From Iris pallida (Eukaryota; Streptophyta; Magnoliopsida; Asparagales; Iridaceae), in the NCBI GenBank assembly GCA_029216955.1, contig JANAVB010023996.1, positions 15,548,043 to 15,612,042 of the forward strand: DNA of 64,000 bases, in the 5' to 3' direction. Every line of letters begins with the position of its first letter. Position 1 is the stretch's first letter. Position numbers and translations under genes: made by a program. Positions 27,241 through 40,499 of this stretch are shown here, piece after piece. The notes under the pieces are model-generated. The model saw only the letters and a program-made list of their open reading frames with translations. It did no database searches and had not been told where the DNA came from.

Positions 27241-27666
27241 TCCTGGTCGACGCAGAGTTTTCTCGTTCGTGCATACTTGGATTTAATTTAAATGGGTAAT
27301 TCCCCACTTCGAATGTAGTTTAATTCAAATGGGCTACAAACAATTGAAATAAATAATGTAATGGATGCTTGAAAATTTAAATTAATTTCCAGGATTTTGG
27401 AAACAAATAGAGAAAGAATTTGGGTGCCATCGATCTTCTTGAGAAGGAAATTTGGAAGAGAAGAGGAAGAAGAAGAGAAAATTTCTAGGGTGGAGGAAAT
27501 TTTTAGGATTTTTCAAATTAACTTCTTGCTTGGGGATGGAGGAATGGTGGAGGAGAAGAGGAAGAAGAAGAAGAGAGGAGTTGGGGTTTTGGAAGAGAGA
27601 GAAGGAAATTTGCAAATGAATGAAAAACTATAGTTTTTTTTTTGGGGGTGGGGGTGAGTTTGGGAC

Positions 27667-29704
27667 TGTCACGACCCGCTACCCAAATTGTTGGGCCGGG
27701 CCGAGTCATGTCCAGCCTACGCTTGAGATAAAACGTAGTAAGCTGTTCTAAAGACAACATGATAAGACTAAATGTGCTAACAGTTCTATAAGTGAATAAA
27801 AGTCAGAAATGCTCCAAACACAAAAGTCGACTCATATAGTAAAATGTCCAAAGTACAAGTCTGAAATGTAAAACTGGATACATGTCCAGTTACAAAACAC
27901 GTAGTCTAATACACGACTACTCTCAAAAGTCTAAAGCAAAAAGACAACTAGGCGAGGTTCCCCGCAGGAACATCCTCGTAAAGCAAAGCCGGGACCCCGA
28001 CAGTATCTCCATAATATGTGTCGCAGAGTAACTCCTCCTCAGTAAGGACACCTACAACGTTATCCTGTCAGGACGAGAGCAAGTACTGAATCTAGCAAAC
28101 TAGCATGTGAAACATGGAAATGAACATAAGAGGAAATAACTGGAAACACGGCGTCACATAGTCTATCATGGCAAGGACACATATGTCATAGAGACAGATG
28201 TATATGTAATGTTTAAAACTGTAGCAGGTACGTGATCGGTCAATAGATGTACAATGTGCTGGGGCACATGTAAATGAAATGTACATACGTACAAGTGTAC
28301 AGCATAGGTGTACATCCGTACAGAAATGCGGGATAAAGGCCTACGGCGCAGTAACATATAAAATGTAACTTTGCTCGGTACGATAAAGGGGGCATGATCA
28401 CGTACTCTACTATCAGTTTTCCCATAACCCATATTCTAATCATGTGAGAGATACATAAAGACTGTTCTAAGCATGGTAGTAATGGAAAGTACAACATGTG
28501 ATATTTTAACTTGCTACCCCAAGGATCAGCATTTAACATGGTTGGATTAGCAGTTCATTTATGTAACAGTATGTAAAGTTTGTAGAAAGTACTTGCCTCT
28601 AGCAAAGCAAAGCAAGCTACGATAAAAGTGCTATAGATGTCTGGTAACTCGTCACTGTAGAAATAAATATATAAACTTAGTCTTTACACTAAGCTAAAAC
28701 ACTAAGACACTAATTGGTGCAACACGACTTGTGACTGGGCACCTAGCCAAAATGATGACTTTAGCATAGGAGACCAATGTGGGGTGACACACTACTTTAA
28801 CTAACTTTCCAGGGTCTTTACACTAGTGAGGGGTGAGGTTCAATACGGCTAAAACTCAAAGTAGCACAAAAAGTTGCAAGTCGTAATTAATCAATAAATA
28901 AATCAAATGATCATTGTGTTTCAACAATTTTTGAGATAGACAAAAAGCTTAATTTTACTTAAAATAAAGTACCAAAATGATCCTTGTTAATTATAGAAAA
29001 TTATTATAATTTTTCTGGAATTTATTAACCAGTACAAGTATTTTATAAAAATCAGTTTTTCTAAGTATACAGAAAATGAGTTCTGGTTTCATATGCCAAA
29101 CTAGCGGTAAAACTGTAAATTAAATACTATAAAAATTATACTAAATTAGCTAAATTAACATAGTATCTAAATACTATTTTTTCAGAATTTTAACAGCAAT
29201 TAAAGTATTTTTAGAAATTCAAAAACAGCATTGCACACAATTAAAATTAAATAATTAATTATCTGCATATTTTGTCCATATATATAATTTGAACCAAAGT
29301 TCAAATACAGGACCCAAGGCCATGAATCAAGTCCAATATGACTTGTACAGGTCTTGATGTGTGAAAACACATTTGGGCCCAAAAACCCATGCTAGGCTTG
29401 GACACCAAATGGTTGCAGTAATTTAAATACACAAAATATAAAGACGTAGAAATACATAATAAATATTAATATTTTAATAAGGTAAAATTATACATAGTTG
29501 ATATATACATACATATGTTAAAAGTACATATATATATATAAGAAAATACTTAATTATAAAGTATATATATATATATATACAAATATTGTATACATATATA
29601 TAATAGTATATATATAATAATATATATATACACATGAAAATATATACATATATATTTATATGTATATAAATACAAATATATATATAAAAATTTACTAAAT
29701 ATAA

Positions 29705-29800
<96 letters not shown>

Positions 29801-29840
29801 TGCATATATACAGTATATACATATATATATATATATACAA

Positions 29841-29921
<81 letters not shown>

Positions 29922-31040
29922 AACAAAAGAAAAGAAAAAGAAAAAGAAACGAAAAACAGACAGGGGGCTCGAACTCGACCCTCTGTTAAAGGGTGAAGTT
30001 TTAAAGCCCCACCCGCTGGCCAGTGGGCTTGAGCGGGCTTGCTGTTAGGGTTAGGACTTAGGTTAGTTTTATTTAGGTTAGGCGAGTTAATATATAAAAA
30101 AATAATAAAATCAATCCTGTGTCCGGACAGTTAGGGACACAGGAATCTACGTGTCCGTGCTATGCACGACACGTACGAGTTCAGTCTCGCGTGTCCGAGC
30201 ACTGGGTTAGGGTCGTCGTGTCCTGACGAGTCACGTACGTGAAAACGAGACACGCACGACACGATTCGACTTCTGCTACTCACGTGTCCGACGTCGAAGG
30301 GGGGTTTGTCGAGCGTTGGACGGCGGCTGAGGCGACGTGGTCGCGGCGGAGTGGTGGCGATCGACTCGCCTCGTCACGGCGAACTTGTCGACGGTGGTGG
30401 ATGGGGGTGGCAACCGTCGTTTGGGGCTGGATGGGGGCTCGCCGGAGTTAGGGTTACGGCGAGGGGTTTTGGAGAAGAAATGGGGCTGGGGGGCGTCGAT
30501 GGTGGTCGGGGTGATGGGGGTTGGGTCGGGGTGAGTGAGGGGGTCATTTATAGGGGCTTAGAGTAGGTCGAATGGGGCTAGGTCGGCCGAAAATGGCGGG
30601 GGGCAGCTTGCCGGTCGTCGGCAGCTGGCCAGTCGTCAGGGGTGGGTAGGATTAGGGTTTTTCACTTAGGTCCCTGTAGTTTAGGTAGTTGCAAATAGGT
30701 CCTAACAGTGTCTAAATGCAATTACAAATTTGCATTCCACACTTAAAAATAATTAATTAATTACAAACTGCATTTGTAACAATTCTAATAATTACAAACT
30801 ATAATTAAAACAATTCTAATTATTACAAAACGATATTAAAACATTTCAGAAAATTGCAAATTGATATTAAAACATTTTAATAAATTACAAAATAATATTT
30901 TAGTATTTAAAACTCATTTATAAATCATTTAAAATTGTAGAAAATTCCTAATAATTATAATGAATTAATTTAAGGTTAAATATGACATTAAAAATTAATA
31001 AACACTAATTAAATAAATTTTTGAAAAACTGGGGCTTACA
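27667..31040 (-). repeat. Solo gypsy LTR (3,374 bp)
   Basis: Starts TGTCACGACCCGC and ends GGGGCTTACA, flanked by the perfect 5-bp duplication GGGAC (27662-27666 and 31041-31045). In its own orientation (minus) it reads TGTAAGCCCC to GGGTCGTGACA. A GC-rich block (30110-30660) and long (AT)n tracts lie inside. No internal domain, so it formed by LTR-LTR recombination. Frames within the GC-rich block are not genes. Confidence 0.88.
29702..29918. repeat. (AT)n microsatellites
   Basis: Two long pure AT runs (about 29707-29794 and 29838-29916) inside the solo LTR, with shorter ones before them. Confidence 0.95.
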
Positions 31041-31248
31041 GGGACAGCCCTATGATCAAAAATATGAACTGTCCCGAGTAAAATCTTCCAAAATTTGGCT
31101 AGCTTCAATCCGGACTAGCCCTGATAACATTTTGATGTGCCCTTATAATTAGCCTTTATCAATAACCTTACATTGTTACTTTTTTATGTGACTAATTTTT
31201 TTTCCAGGGTTGTAAATAGCATATGCAACAACCCAAAACTCATGCGTC

Positions 31249-31976
<728 letters not shown>

Positions 31977-32206
31977 TGCGTCATCTGCGGAATCAAATCC
32001 AATCTAAATTTAGATATAGTTGTATGCTTGTCTACTATTTATTCTTTTAATTTTTTTTAACAAAGAGGCTGGTTGCAGTTCTTACTATGGTCGTAACTCC
32101 TAATTTCACTTCGTGGGGATTGAGAGTCGAGCAATATTCTTCTCCACGTTTCTGGTTCTTAATGGATTAACACCATTGGATGTAGATAATGTGAGGATCT
32201 TGGCTT

Positions 32207-33440
32207 TGTTGGAGCTTTTCCTTGACATGTAGAGAGAGCTTGCTCTCAATACATCCCTAGTATTTAGTCCCAGATAAACGTCACTTTTGGTCACCGAATG
32301 TTTCAAATGTTTAAGTTTTAGTCACTCTCCATATATATTTTTGGTCATGGAGTGACTAAAAGTTGAACTTTTGAAACATTGGGTGACCAAAAGTGGTATT
32401 TACCCATTTAGTCCCACATTGAAAAAGTATCATAAAGTGTATCTCAATATATACTTGGTGTGTTATTGAGATATGCACATGGGATGGTGACCCTAAGGAG
32501 GGAACCATGTGGATAATTTTATAATGAGGTAAGGATAAGACTCTATATTAAAGCATTAATGTTTTTTTTGCTCTTGTAATTTATTACTTTGGAGCTAAGC
32601 CCCGTAGGGGCTTAGTGACTCGGATTCGGACTCGGGCTCATGGGCTCATGGGGCGTGGCCTGCTGGCGCGACCAATTACCATGGCCAGGTGGCACTACCC
32701 GATGGCGCGCCAGTTGGCTCTGCCAGTTTGTGCGTAGTTGGCGCATAGTGCGTGCTGTGTGTAGTTGGCACAGCGGTGCGCGTGTGCGTGTTGTGCGTGA
32801 TTGAGCTTGAGTGCGCGCGCTGTGCACAGTTGGTGCAAATGGCGCTCGCTGTGCGCCAATTAGCGCAATCGTGTCTATCTACGAACTGAACAGTTACGAA
32901 ATGGTTCCTCATTTCATGTGCATGTCATGTACGTTTCCTAGACTGGACGGTTATTGGATAGGCTGTATATATGTTCCTCTATTCTCTCTCATTAACGTAT
33001 GGTTCATTCTACAAGTCATTTCCAAAATCCAGAGAGCAGAGAAGAGAGGAACATAGATAGAGAGTTCAGTGCTGTCCGAGGAGTCAGAAGAGTAGAGTGT
33101 TCCGTAAGTTCTTTTCTGAACTTGCTGGTTCCTGGAAGCTGTTCGTGTGGGACGAATCAAGCTTTTCACCGGAGTAGGCCGTTCTCTCATTCCATCCTTT
33201 TTTTTGTTCATCCACTTACAATTCGTTCTAAACGAGTACAGTTTTGATCTAATCAGAAACTGTTTGTGGAATTTTTATTGCTGCTGCTGCGAATTCATTT
33301 GTACCTTCTTCGAAGTGCTATATTTGAGTTTGTCTCACAGAATCCTCCGGGATCTCTATCGTGCACCTTCTTTGAAGTGTTCCATAAATCAGTTTCCATC
33401 GAAAAATTATGCACCGGGACTAACAATCTCAAATCTTGAT
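32207..33440 (+). repeat. copia 5' LTR and leader
   Basis: Starts TGTTGGAGC. TATA-like CTATATTAAA lies near 32541. The 3' boundary and primer site are not recognised: no TGGTATCAGAGC occurs before the gag start, and the other LTR is truncated. 32640-32870 is rich in GTGCGC/GGCGCG motifs. Confidence 0.7.
32273..32406. mobile_element. Fold-back MITE inside the copia 5' LTR
   Basis: 134 bp, flanked by ATTTAGTCCCA on both sides (10-11 bp duplication). Its arms CACTTTTGGTCACCGAATGT and the complement of CATTGGGTGACCAAAAGTG fold over most of the length. The sister LTR at 44328 has the same site uninterrupted (TATTTAGTCCCATATTG). Confidence 0.92.
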
Positions 33441-33448
33441 TTCACAAG

Positions 33449-34287
33449 ATGGAAAACTTCCGTGCTTCACTCATTGATCCTAACTTTAACAAGTTAGAAA
33501 AATTTGATGGAGAGCACTACCAAGTCTGGAAGAGGAACGTTAGCCTCAATCTTCAGCTTGAGGAAATTGATCACGTGCTAACTGAGGAAGAAGCTAATGT
33601 TCTAGAAACTGGGTCTGCAGCCGCAATTACTACTGCTACTAAAAGTCAGACCAAATGGAGAAGGGAGAATAGCCTCTGTAGGCTTCTAATTCTTAAGGCT
33701 ATGGAGGACTCCCTGGCGGAATCATATTCTAAGAAGACTATTGCTAGAGAGATATGAGAGTCTATGGAGAAACTGTACGAAGATGACAAAAATAGAAGCA
33801 AGATATTTGTGGTTGAAAAATATCACAAGTGGCTCTTTGAAGATGAAAAGACGATGCTGTCTCAGGTGAAGAAATTCCTGAAGCTGCGCCAAAAGTTGGA
33901 AGATGAGGGGATGCCCCTCAACGACAAGTTCGTTGTTGGAGGATTGTCTCCAAGCTTCCCGCTGGTTGGAGCAAGTTCTATGCAAACATGCATAGGAAGA
34001 AATTGAAGATCAGTCTGGAAGATCTCCTACAAAAAATTTACGTTGAGGACCAGATGAGGGCTTAACTGAAGGTGGACGCTCTGTCCAAACAGATGGCTAA
34101 TGCCAATTTGGTCCACACCAAGGAATCCAAGGAAAAGCAGACGGCTTCCCACAACAAGAAGGACCTCAACAATCTAAAAGTGAAGGGGACTTCTTTCAAG
34201 CAACAGAAGCCAAAGTCCCATTTGGCTTTCTTCAAATGTGGCAAGAAGGGCCACTTCAAGAGTGAATGCAAATATAAGCCCAAGTAA
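33449..34287 (+). pseudogene. copia gag with degenerate zinc knuckle
   Basis: Opens MENFRASLIDPNFNKLEKFD and HYQVWKRNVSLNLQLEEIDH, a copia gag start. TGA at 33755-33757 replaces the Trp of IAREIWESM. A frameshift near 33960 is needed to reach WSKFYANMHRKKLK, then TAA near 34063. The final part has KCGKKGHFKSEC: the first Cys of the knuckle is Phe. Confidence 0.88.
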
Positions 34288-34317
34288 TCAGAGCAAGGTG
34301 AGCCTAGTAAGGTTTCC

Positions 34318-34602
34318 ATGATTACTAACGTAATTGCAATGATTGCTCAGGTCACTGCGGTGGAGGCTGACTCTGACTGGTGGATAGACACTGGTGCCAC
34401 CTGCCATGTATGCTCAAGTAAAGAATGGTTTACCACATATACACCAACTTCTGAAGTTTTTATGGTGGCGAACCAGGCACAAGCTGAAGTGCAAGGGATC
34501 GGGACGGTGGTGTTGAAGCTGACTTCAGGGAAACCTCTGACGCTTCAAGGTGTGAAGCATGTACTTGCTATCGCAAAGAATCTTTGGAGGCCTACTCTGT
34601 AA
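34318..34602 (+). pseudogene. copia protease
   Basis: Contains WWIDTGATCHVCS, the DTGA catalytic motif, followed by VMVANQAQAEVQGIGTV-like residues and LQGVKHVLAI. The catalytic residues are intact, but the frame ends in a shift near 34590. Confidence 0.85.
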
Positions 34603-36586
34603 CACAGGCCTAAGGATGGACATCAATGCTGGCCAAATGGTGATGTCCATAAAGGGAACATACTTCGGAAAAGCATTTTATATCGAAGGAATGTTTAAAA
34701 TTCAGCTTGTACATCGGTCTAATGTTATTAATGCAATTGCTCATTCTGATTATACTCTTGAGTTGTGGCATAATAGACTAGGACATGTTCATTGTAAAAG
34801 AATAAACAAAATGTCTAGTCTAGGACTTATCTCCAAATGTAGGGGTAAGGTAGAGAAATGTGAAGTATGTGCTTAAACGAAGATCACAAGGAAACCCTTT
34901 CCTCGGGTTAATCGAAGCATAGATCTTCTGGAGTTGGTACACTCCGATATCTGTGACTTTAAACAATTCTCTACAAAAGTCGGGATGAAGTATTTTATAA
35001 TCTTCATTGATGACTTCTCAAAATACGCATTCGTCTACTTGCTCAAGAATAAAGACGAAGTGTTCGAGAAGTTCAAAGAGTTCAGGGCCGAGGCTGAACG
35101 ACAAACTGGACAAAAACTCAAGAGAATAAGAAGTAATCGAGGCGGAGAGTATCAGTCTCATAAATTCGCATCGTTCTGTAAAGAATATGGAATTATCAAC
35201 GAGACTACTGCTCCGTATTATCCTCAATCTAACGGAGTAGCAGAAAGGAAGAACATAACGTTGACAAAAATGATAAACTCAATATTGTTGACTGCGGGTC
35301 TTCCAAAATGCTACTGGAGAGAAGCTGCATTGACGACCTCTTTTATTCTGAATAGAGTGCCGTATGTAACTTCGGACGTTACTCCTCATGAACTCTGGTT
35401 CAAAGTCAGACCTAACTTGAATGTCATTCGTGTGTGGGGGTGCCTGGCATATGTGAAGCTCCTAGATATGAAGATTCAGAAGCTCGGGACAAGGACTACG
35501 AAGACGATCTTCTTGGGTTATGCCGAGAAGAGTAATTTTCGGAGATTTTTTGATATTGAATCAAATCATATCATTGAATCTCGTGACGCAGAATATTTTG
35601 AAGATAAATTTGCAAGGCACAAGAACATTGTTCTTGCGAATATTCCGGAGAACAATGAGGGTGCGCAGGAAACTGAAGTTTCCAATGAGAACGTAGTCCA
35701 AGAAGAAGTTATTGTCGAAATAACTGTTGAACCAGATCTCACTGAGCCGTCAACTAAGCGAGTAAGGAGGCCGACGGACTTCGGAAATGACTTTGTCACC
35801 TATCATGTGGAAGTAGATTCGCTTACCTATGATGAGACGATGAAGACTAGAGACGATGTTTTCTGGAAAGAGACGATAGATAATGAAATTGATTCAATCA
35901 CCTCTAATAACATTTGGGTGTTGGTTGATCTTCCTGAAGGAGCAAAACCCATCGGATGCAAATGGATCTTTAAGAAGAAGATGAAAGCAGATGGAACTAT
36001 TGACAAGTTCAAGGCTAGGCTATTAGCCAAGGGGTTTTCTCAGAAGCAGGGGATCGACTACTTCGACACGTATGCTCCAGTAGCCCGGATGACCACCATC
36101 AGAATGTTAATTGCTCTTGCAGCAATACATAGGTTGGTGATACATCAGATGGATGTAAAAATAACTTTTCTGGATGATGAGCTGACCGAAGAGATTTACA
36201 TACAACAGCCAGAGGAATTTGTCGTCAAGGGACTTGAAGACAAAGTCTGCAAGTTGGTAAAATTCTTATACGGTCTTAAACAGGCTCCCAAGATGTGGCA
36301 TGGGAAGTTTGACAAGGTTATAAGGTCAAATAGCTACAGGGTCAGCGAGACGGACAAGTGTGTTTACACAAAGTTTACTGATGGAAGAGGTATAATCGTT
36401 TGTCTGTACGTGGACGACATGCTGATCCTAGGTATGAATATGGGTTATGTCACAGAGACAAAGAAGTTCATCTCGACTAAGTTCAGTATGAAGGACTTGG
36501 GGGAAGCTGATGTGATCGTGGGGATCAAGATAATCTGGCGAAAACTGGACTGGCGTTGTCACAGTCTCATTATATTAAGAAGATGA
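34559..36586 (+). pseudogene. copia pre-integrase, integrase and RT
   Basis: 34559-34876 is the pre-integrase (LWHNRLGHVHCKRI, then CEVCA and TAA). 34934-36586 is a 550-codon frame. Integrase has VHSDICDF and NGVAERKN, but the second catalytic Asp is Asn (RIRSNRGGEYQS instead of RSDRGGEY). RT has KWIFKKKMKADGTIDKFKAR, KLVKFLYGLKQAPKMWH and the catalytic CLYVDDMLILG. A frameshift near 36530 moves the frame to LALSQSHYIKKM. Confidence 0.92.
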
Positions 36587-36599
36587 TCACACACTATGG

Positions 36600-37070
36600 G
36601 TATCAGAATCTTCCAGTGATCGATTCGCTTTACAGGTATGATTTGAAGCTGAAGCCTAATTCAAGGGAAAGCGTCAGGTAGCTGGAGTTTGCAAGCGTCA
36701 TCGAAAGTTTGATGCATGCTACTGCTGCCACAAGGCCTGACATAGCTTTCACCGTGGGAATGCTAAGTCGGTTCACAAGCAATCCTGGCGTTGAATACTG
36801 AAAAGCTGTGAAATGGGTAATGAGATATCTCAAAGAGACTCAGACATATGCACTGCACTACAGCGAAGATCCGTCGGTAGTAGAAGGCTTCAGTGATGCC
36901 AGCTGGTGCTCAGAGTTGGAGAGCGAGAGATCCAAAGATGGATTCATTTTCACAATGGATGGAGCTGCTATATCGTGGAAGTCGAAGAAGCAGACTATGT
37001 TATCTCATTCCTCTATGGAATCTTAGTTCTTTGTACTTGATACCGCAGCGGAAGAAGCAGAATGGCTTCG
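36600..37070 (+). pseudogene. copia RNase H, broken
   Basis: Reads HATAATRPDIAFTVGMLSRF, KWVMRYLKETQTYALHYS and FSDASWCSELESERSKDGF. TGA replaces Trp in EHWKAVKW, and TAG interrupts SSMESEFF. The segment ends at EEAEWLR, where the gypsy LTR begins at 37071. Confidence 0.9.
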
Positions 37071-39035
37071 TGTCACGACTTGCACCCGAATAATCAAACA
37101 CAAGTACGTGGGCCACGCCTAGCCTACGCCGCAGTATCGACGGTAGAGCGCTGTCAAGTACCCAGCAATTATCTCAACATCTAAATGATCTATAATAACA
37201 ATATGTAATCCAATCACATGACTAAGGCAGATATGAATAATAAAGATGGTAATAACACTGAATCAATCCAAAGTCTATAATGATCATAAATGATAAGAAT
37301 ATATCGGAGACAAATCCGATAACGGAAACACGATCTAAATAAAGAAGTAATGGCCTAGTGCTCCCAGAAGACAACTCACGGTAAATGGATCATCAAGATC
37401 TGTCTCAGCTAGCATCGTCATGTAGTCCAAGAATGTGGGACATAACAACTCCTAAAAATGTTGGTTATCCAGTTAGGATTGGAGCGAAGTACATAAGCTA
37501 ACAGCAGTTCCATTTAAATTGACAAAAACTATAAAACAGTTATAAAGAAAACGATATATACGATGAGGAAAACATGTCTGAGGCAATAATATAATGAAAA
37601 GACAGGCAATAAATCTAAAAATGTAATCTGTGCGAGCAAGTAATGAAAGGGGAACTACCATATCAAGATAGAGCAATATAGCTGGTGAACTGAGTACGAA
37701 ACTATAATAGACAATGTGTTTCGGAATACCAATTAGATATGTGACCGGCTTGGGAGATTTAATGATTTACACTAAGAAAAGCTAGCTCAACCATACGTGA
37801 AGTGTATGATAGCTAGTAGCCAATGATTTACACTACTTGCCGATAGTTCTTGATCACATATCTAACTAGTATTTCTTTCTGTTCCGACTGATACGATGGA
37901 TCCAACCATGACACGTTACTAGCTAATGTATTCCAATATTCCAGTGTTATCCAATATTATCCAATACCAACGAGGACAGTATCCGATATCATTGTGATGA
38001 GTTAAGGTAACATCCTATGACTGAAGATCCAATGACAATACCAATCTATTTACCATCGTGTCAAGAATCATAAGTAACATTTCTTGAATTATAGTGGTAA
38101 TCAAATAATGGAAACTATCAGAGAATGTACTCGCATCAATTTGTTGGAGTCGACGGGCATGACACGAACGTGACGACACAGAATGGGTATGATGCTAAGC
38201 TCCACAAGATGGTCCCAAACGATGACACATACGGTTCCATTGAGTCCGAAATTGTCCAACTAGCCTAGTTTGGTATATAGAAGCCCCAAATTAGAGTTCG
38301 GCACGATAATCGAATCAAGAAATAGGAAATGACTATAATAGTCACGACTTATGATTTAAGAGAAAAACGTAACTAAATAAATATAAGTAGAATCATTTAT
38401 AATGTCAAGAACTATATTCTATAAAAATATTTTTAGATAAAATTTTAAAAATCCAAGAAATCACTTCAGTACTAAGCCTCAATTTTTGTCAAATATAACA
38501 TACTTATTAGGGAAATATGTATAGCTATTTAGAGAACATTTTTATAAATTATTTACAAACTATTTGAAATCAAATTAAGACATATTACATCATAAATCAT
38601 AGTAGTTCTATGCTAATATAATTTTAGGAAATATTATAAATCTATTTTAGAAATTATGACATATTTTGAAGACATGATAAACTATAACTCATAATAACCA
38701 TTGACTATTATTAGTTAAAAGAATAAGGTTTTTAGAAATTATAATACATAAATGCCCAAAATAAATAAGGGCCCAATATAAGCAAAGTCCAAAAATAACA
38801 AAGATAATTTAAATCCAATCAATTATATTGGGTTCCAAGCTCAAAACAAACTCGCAGCCCTATTATTAACACTATAATATCAATGAAACAATGGTCTAAC
38901 ACTAACAATTATAATAACCCAAAGGGAGAGGGAGCTGCTGAGCTCATTTTTCCTAATCCCAATTTATTTATACTGCTGCTCCCATTCTCTCATCTCCCCA
39001 AATTTCTTTTAAAAAGCAAATCCTCAATAATCAGA

Positions 39036-39074
<39 letters not shown>

Positions 39075-40455
39075 CAATAGAGCTACTGCTCTCCATATAT
39101 TCAAAATACCATAAGTTATATTAATTAATCCAGCAAAATAAATAAAAGGGGGCTCGAGCTATACTCCATCATATCCCTAAAATCCCTAAATCCACAACGA
39201 AGAGAGGGAGAAGAAGAAACGAGAGAGACGAAGGGGTTAGAGCTCACTAGCTGGGGAGCTGTGCGACGGTGGCCTGGAGGCGTACCACAATAGAGACGCC
39301 AGCGGCTGGTCGGGGTGGAAGTAGTCGCCGGCACGGGAGCGCTGGGCGGAGCGGTCCAAGTGACGTCGGTTGGGGACTCGAGCGCCGCGGACGACGGCGG
39401 CAAAAAAATGCGCACGGATCTGGTCGATGCTTGGGACCTGGCAGTGGAAGGCTGTTGGTCTGTTCGAAACGGCCGGAGGGGTGTCGCAGTCACGGTTGTG
39501 GCTGTGCACGGCTTCGATGGTGATGTCCTCTTCTTTGTCCCTTTTCTCTGTGATGCTGATGCTGTGGTGGTTGACGGAGGAGGTCGGGAGGATAGCCGCG
39601 GTGGCAGTGGTGGTGGTAGTAGTTTATGGTGGTGGTCCTAGTAAAGGACATGGTGTTGGTGGTGTGGGGGCGTGTCTGGTAGCAAAGGTGGTGATGAGGT
39701 AGAGAATGGCGGGTGGTCGGGCTGCCATGGAGGTGGCGTCGGCCAGGAGGCTGGACAGAGGAGGCATGCCAGGGGAGATGGAGGAGAACTGGTGGGTTTT
39801 GGTGGTAGAGGGCACTGGTGGTGCCAGAGGTTGGCCGAGAAGGCTCGGGTTGTGGTCGGGATTCGTTCTGTGGTGGTCGCTACCTTGGTGGAGTGGACGG
39901 CGATGGTCGAAAAATGGAAAGAGTGGTCGGACATTAATACAATGGCTGGCGGCTGGTTAGGAGTAGTGTAGGAGTTGCTATTGTAATATTGGGGAGTCCC
40001 CAATATATAAGGGTAGTGGGAAACCCTAGGGGCAAAAGATGTAAAATGTAATAGATATAAAAATAATGGAAAACACTAACAACTAACTATAGTACTAACC
40101 GCTAACCAGTAGTTAAACTAATAATTAAATTAGTTAATAAGTATATTTATTTATAAATCTTATTTTACAAACATTTTCTTTGTATAAAAATAAATAAATA
40201 TTCATAATTTATGGAAATTCAAGAATAGGACAAGGATATATCTAGAATATAAATCTCACATAATACAGTTTTTTAGAAAACCAAAAGATCCAACAATGTA
40301 CTTTTACTATATTACAGTCGAAAATATATTCAGTATTAGCATTTTACGATTTTTAAAGATTCAGAAAAATTCAGAAAAATATAGAAAATACAATTTTCGA
40401 GAAAAAATCCAAAAAATTTCGGTAAAAATAAAAAATTCGATTTACGGAGATTACA
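37071..40455 (-). repeat. Gypsy 3' LTR in minus orientation (3,385 bp)
   Basis: Bounded TGTCACGACTTGCACCCG on the left and GGAGATTACA on the right; in element orientation TGTAATCTCC to TCGTGACA. The first 100 bp align with the complement of the end of the LTR at 44465-48528 (CAGCCTACGCCGCAGT...). GC-rich GGTGGT block 39250-39960, (AG)n at 39039-39072. Open frames in the GC-rich block are not supported as genes. Confidence 0.8.
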
Positions 40456-40475
40456 AATCTACCCTCCTTAAAGAA
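40456..40475 (-). other. Polypurine tract and pol end of gypsy element
   Basis: The minus strand reads AAGGAGGGTAGATT directly before the LTR. The codons upstream read NFEDEISLRRVDL and stop, a tail common at the end of gypsy pol frames. This fixes the LTR as the 3' LTR. Confidence 0.65.
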
Positions 40476-40499
40476 ATTTCGTCCTCAAAATTTAAGGTA

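Larger units (their letters stand above)
26691..31154. mobile_element. Non-autonomous DNA transposon hosting a solo LTR
   Basis: Perfect 8-bp duplication TTTATCAA at 26683-26690 and 31155-31162. The terminal inverted repeats are about 44 bp: GGCTAATTGTAAGGGCACAT at the left, complement of ATGTGCCCTTATAATTAGCC at the right, continuing through TGTTATCAGGGCTA. Without the LTR insertion it is about 1,085 bp. The left arm has GAA/GAG-rich simple sequence and two hairpins. No transposase. hAT or Mutator-type are both possible. Confidence 0.85.

Noticed and set aside
29474..30048. Frames made of alternating Ile and Tyr
   Set aside because: Pure (AT)n translation.
30239..30566. Gly/Arg/Trp-rich frames
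   Set aside because: Lie inside the GC-rich block of a solo LTR with defined ends and target duplication.
39125..40003. Gly/Val-rich frames, possible host gene
   Set aside because: Inside the GGTGGT block of a gypsy LTR; no recognisable domain.
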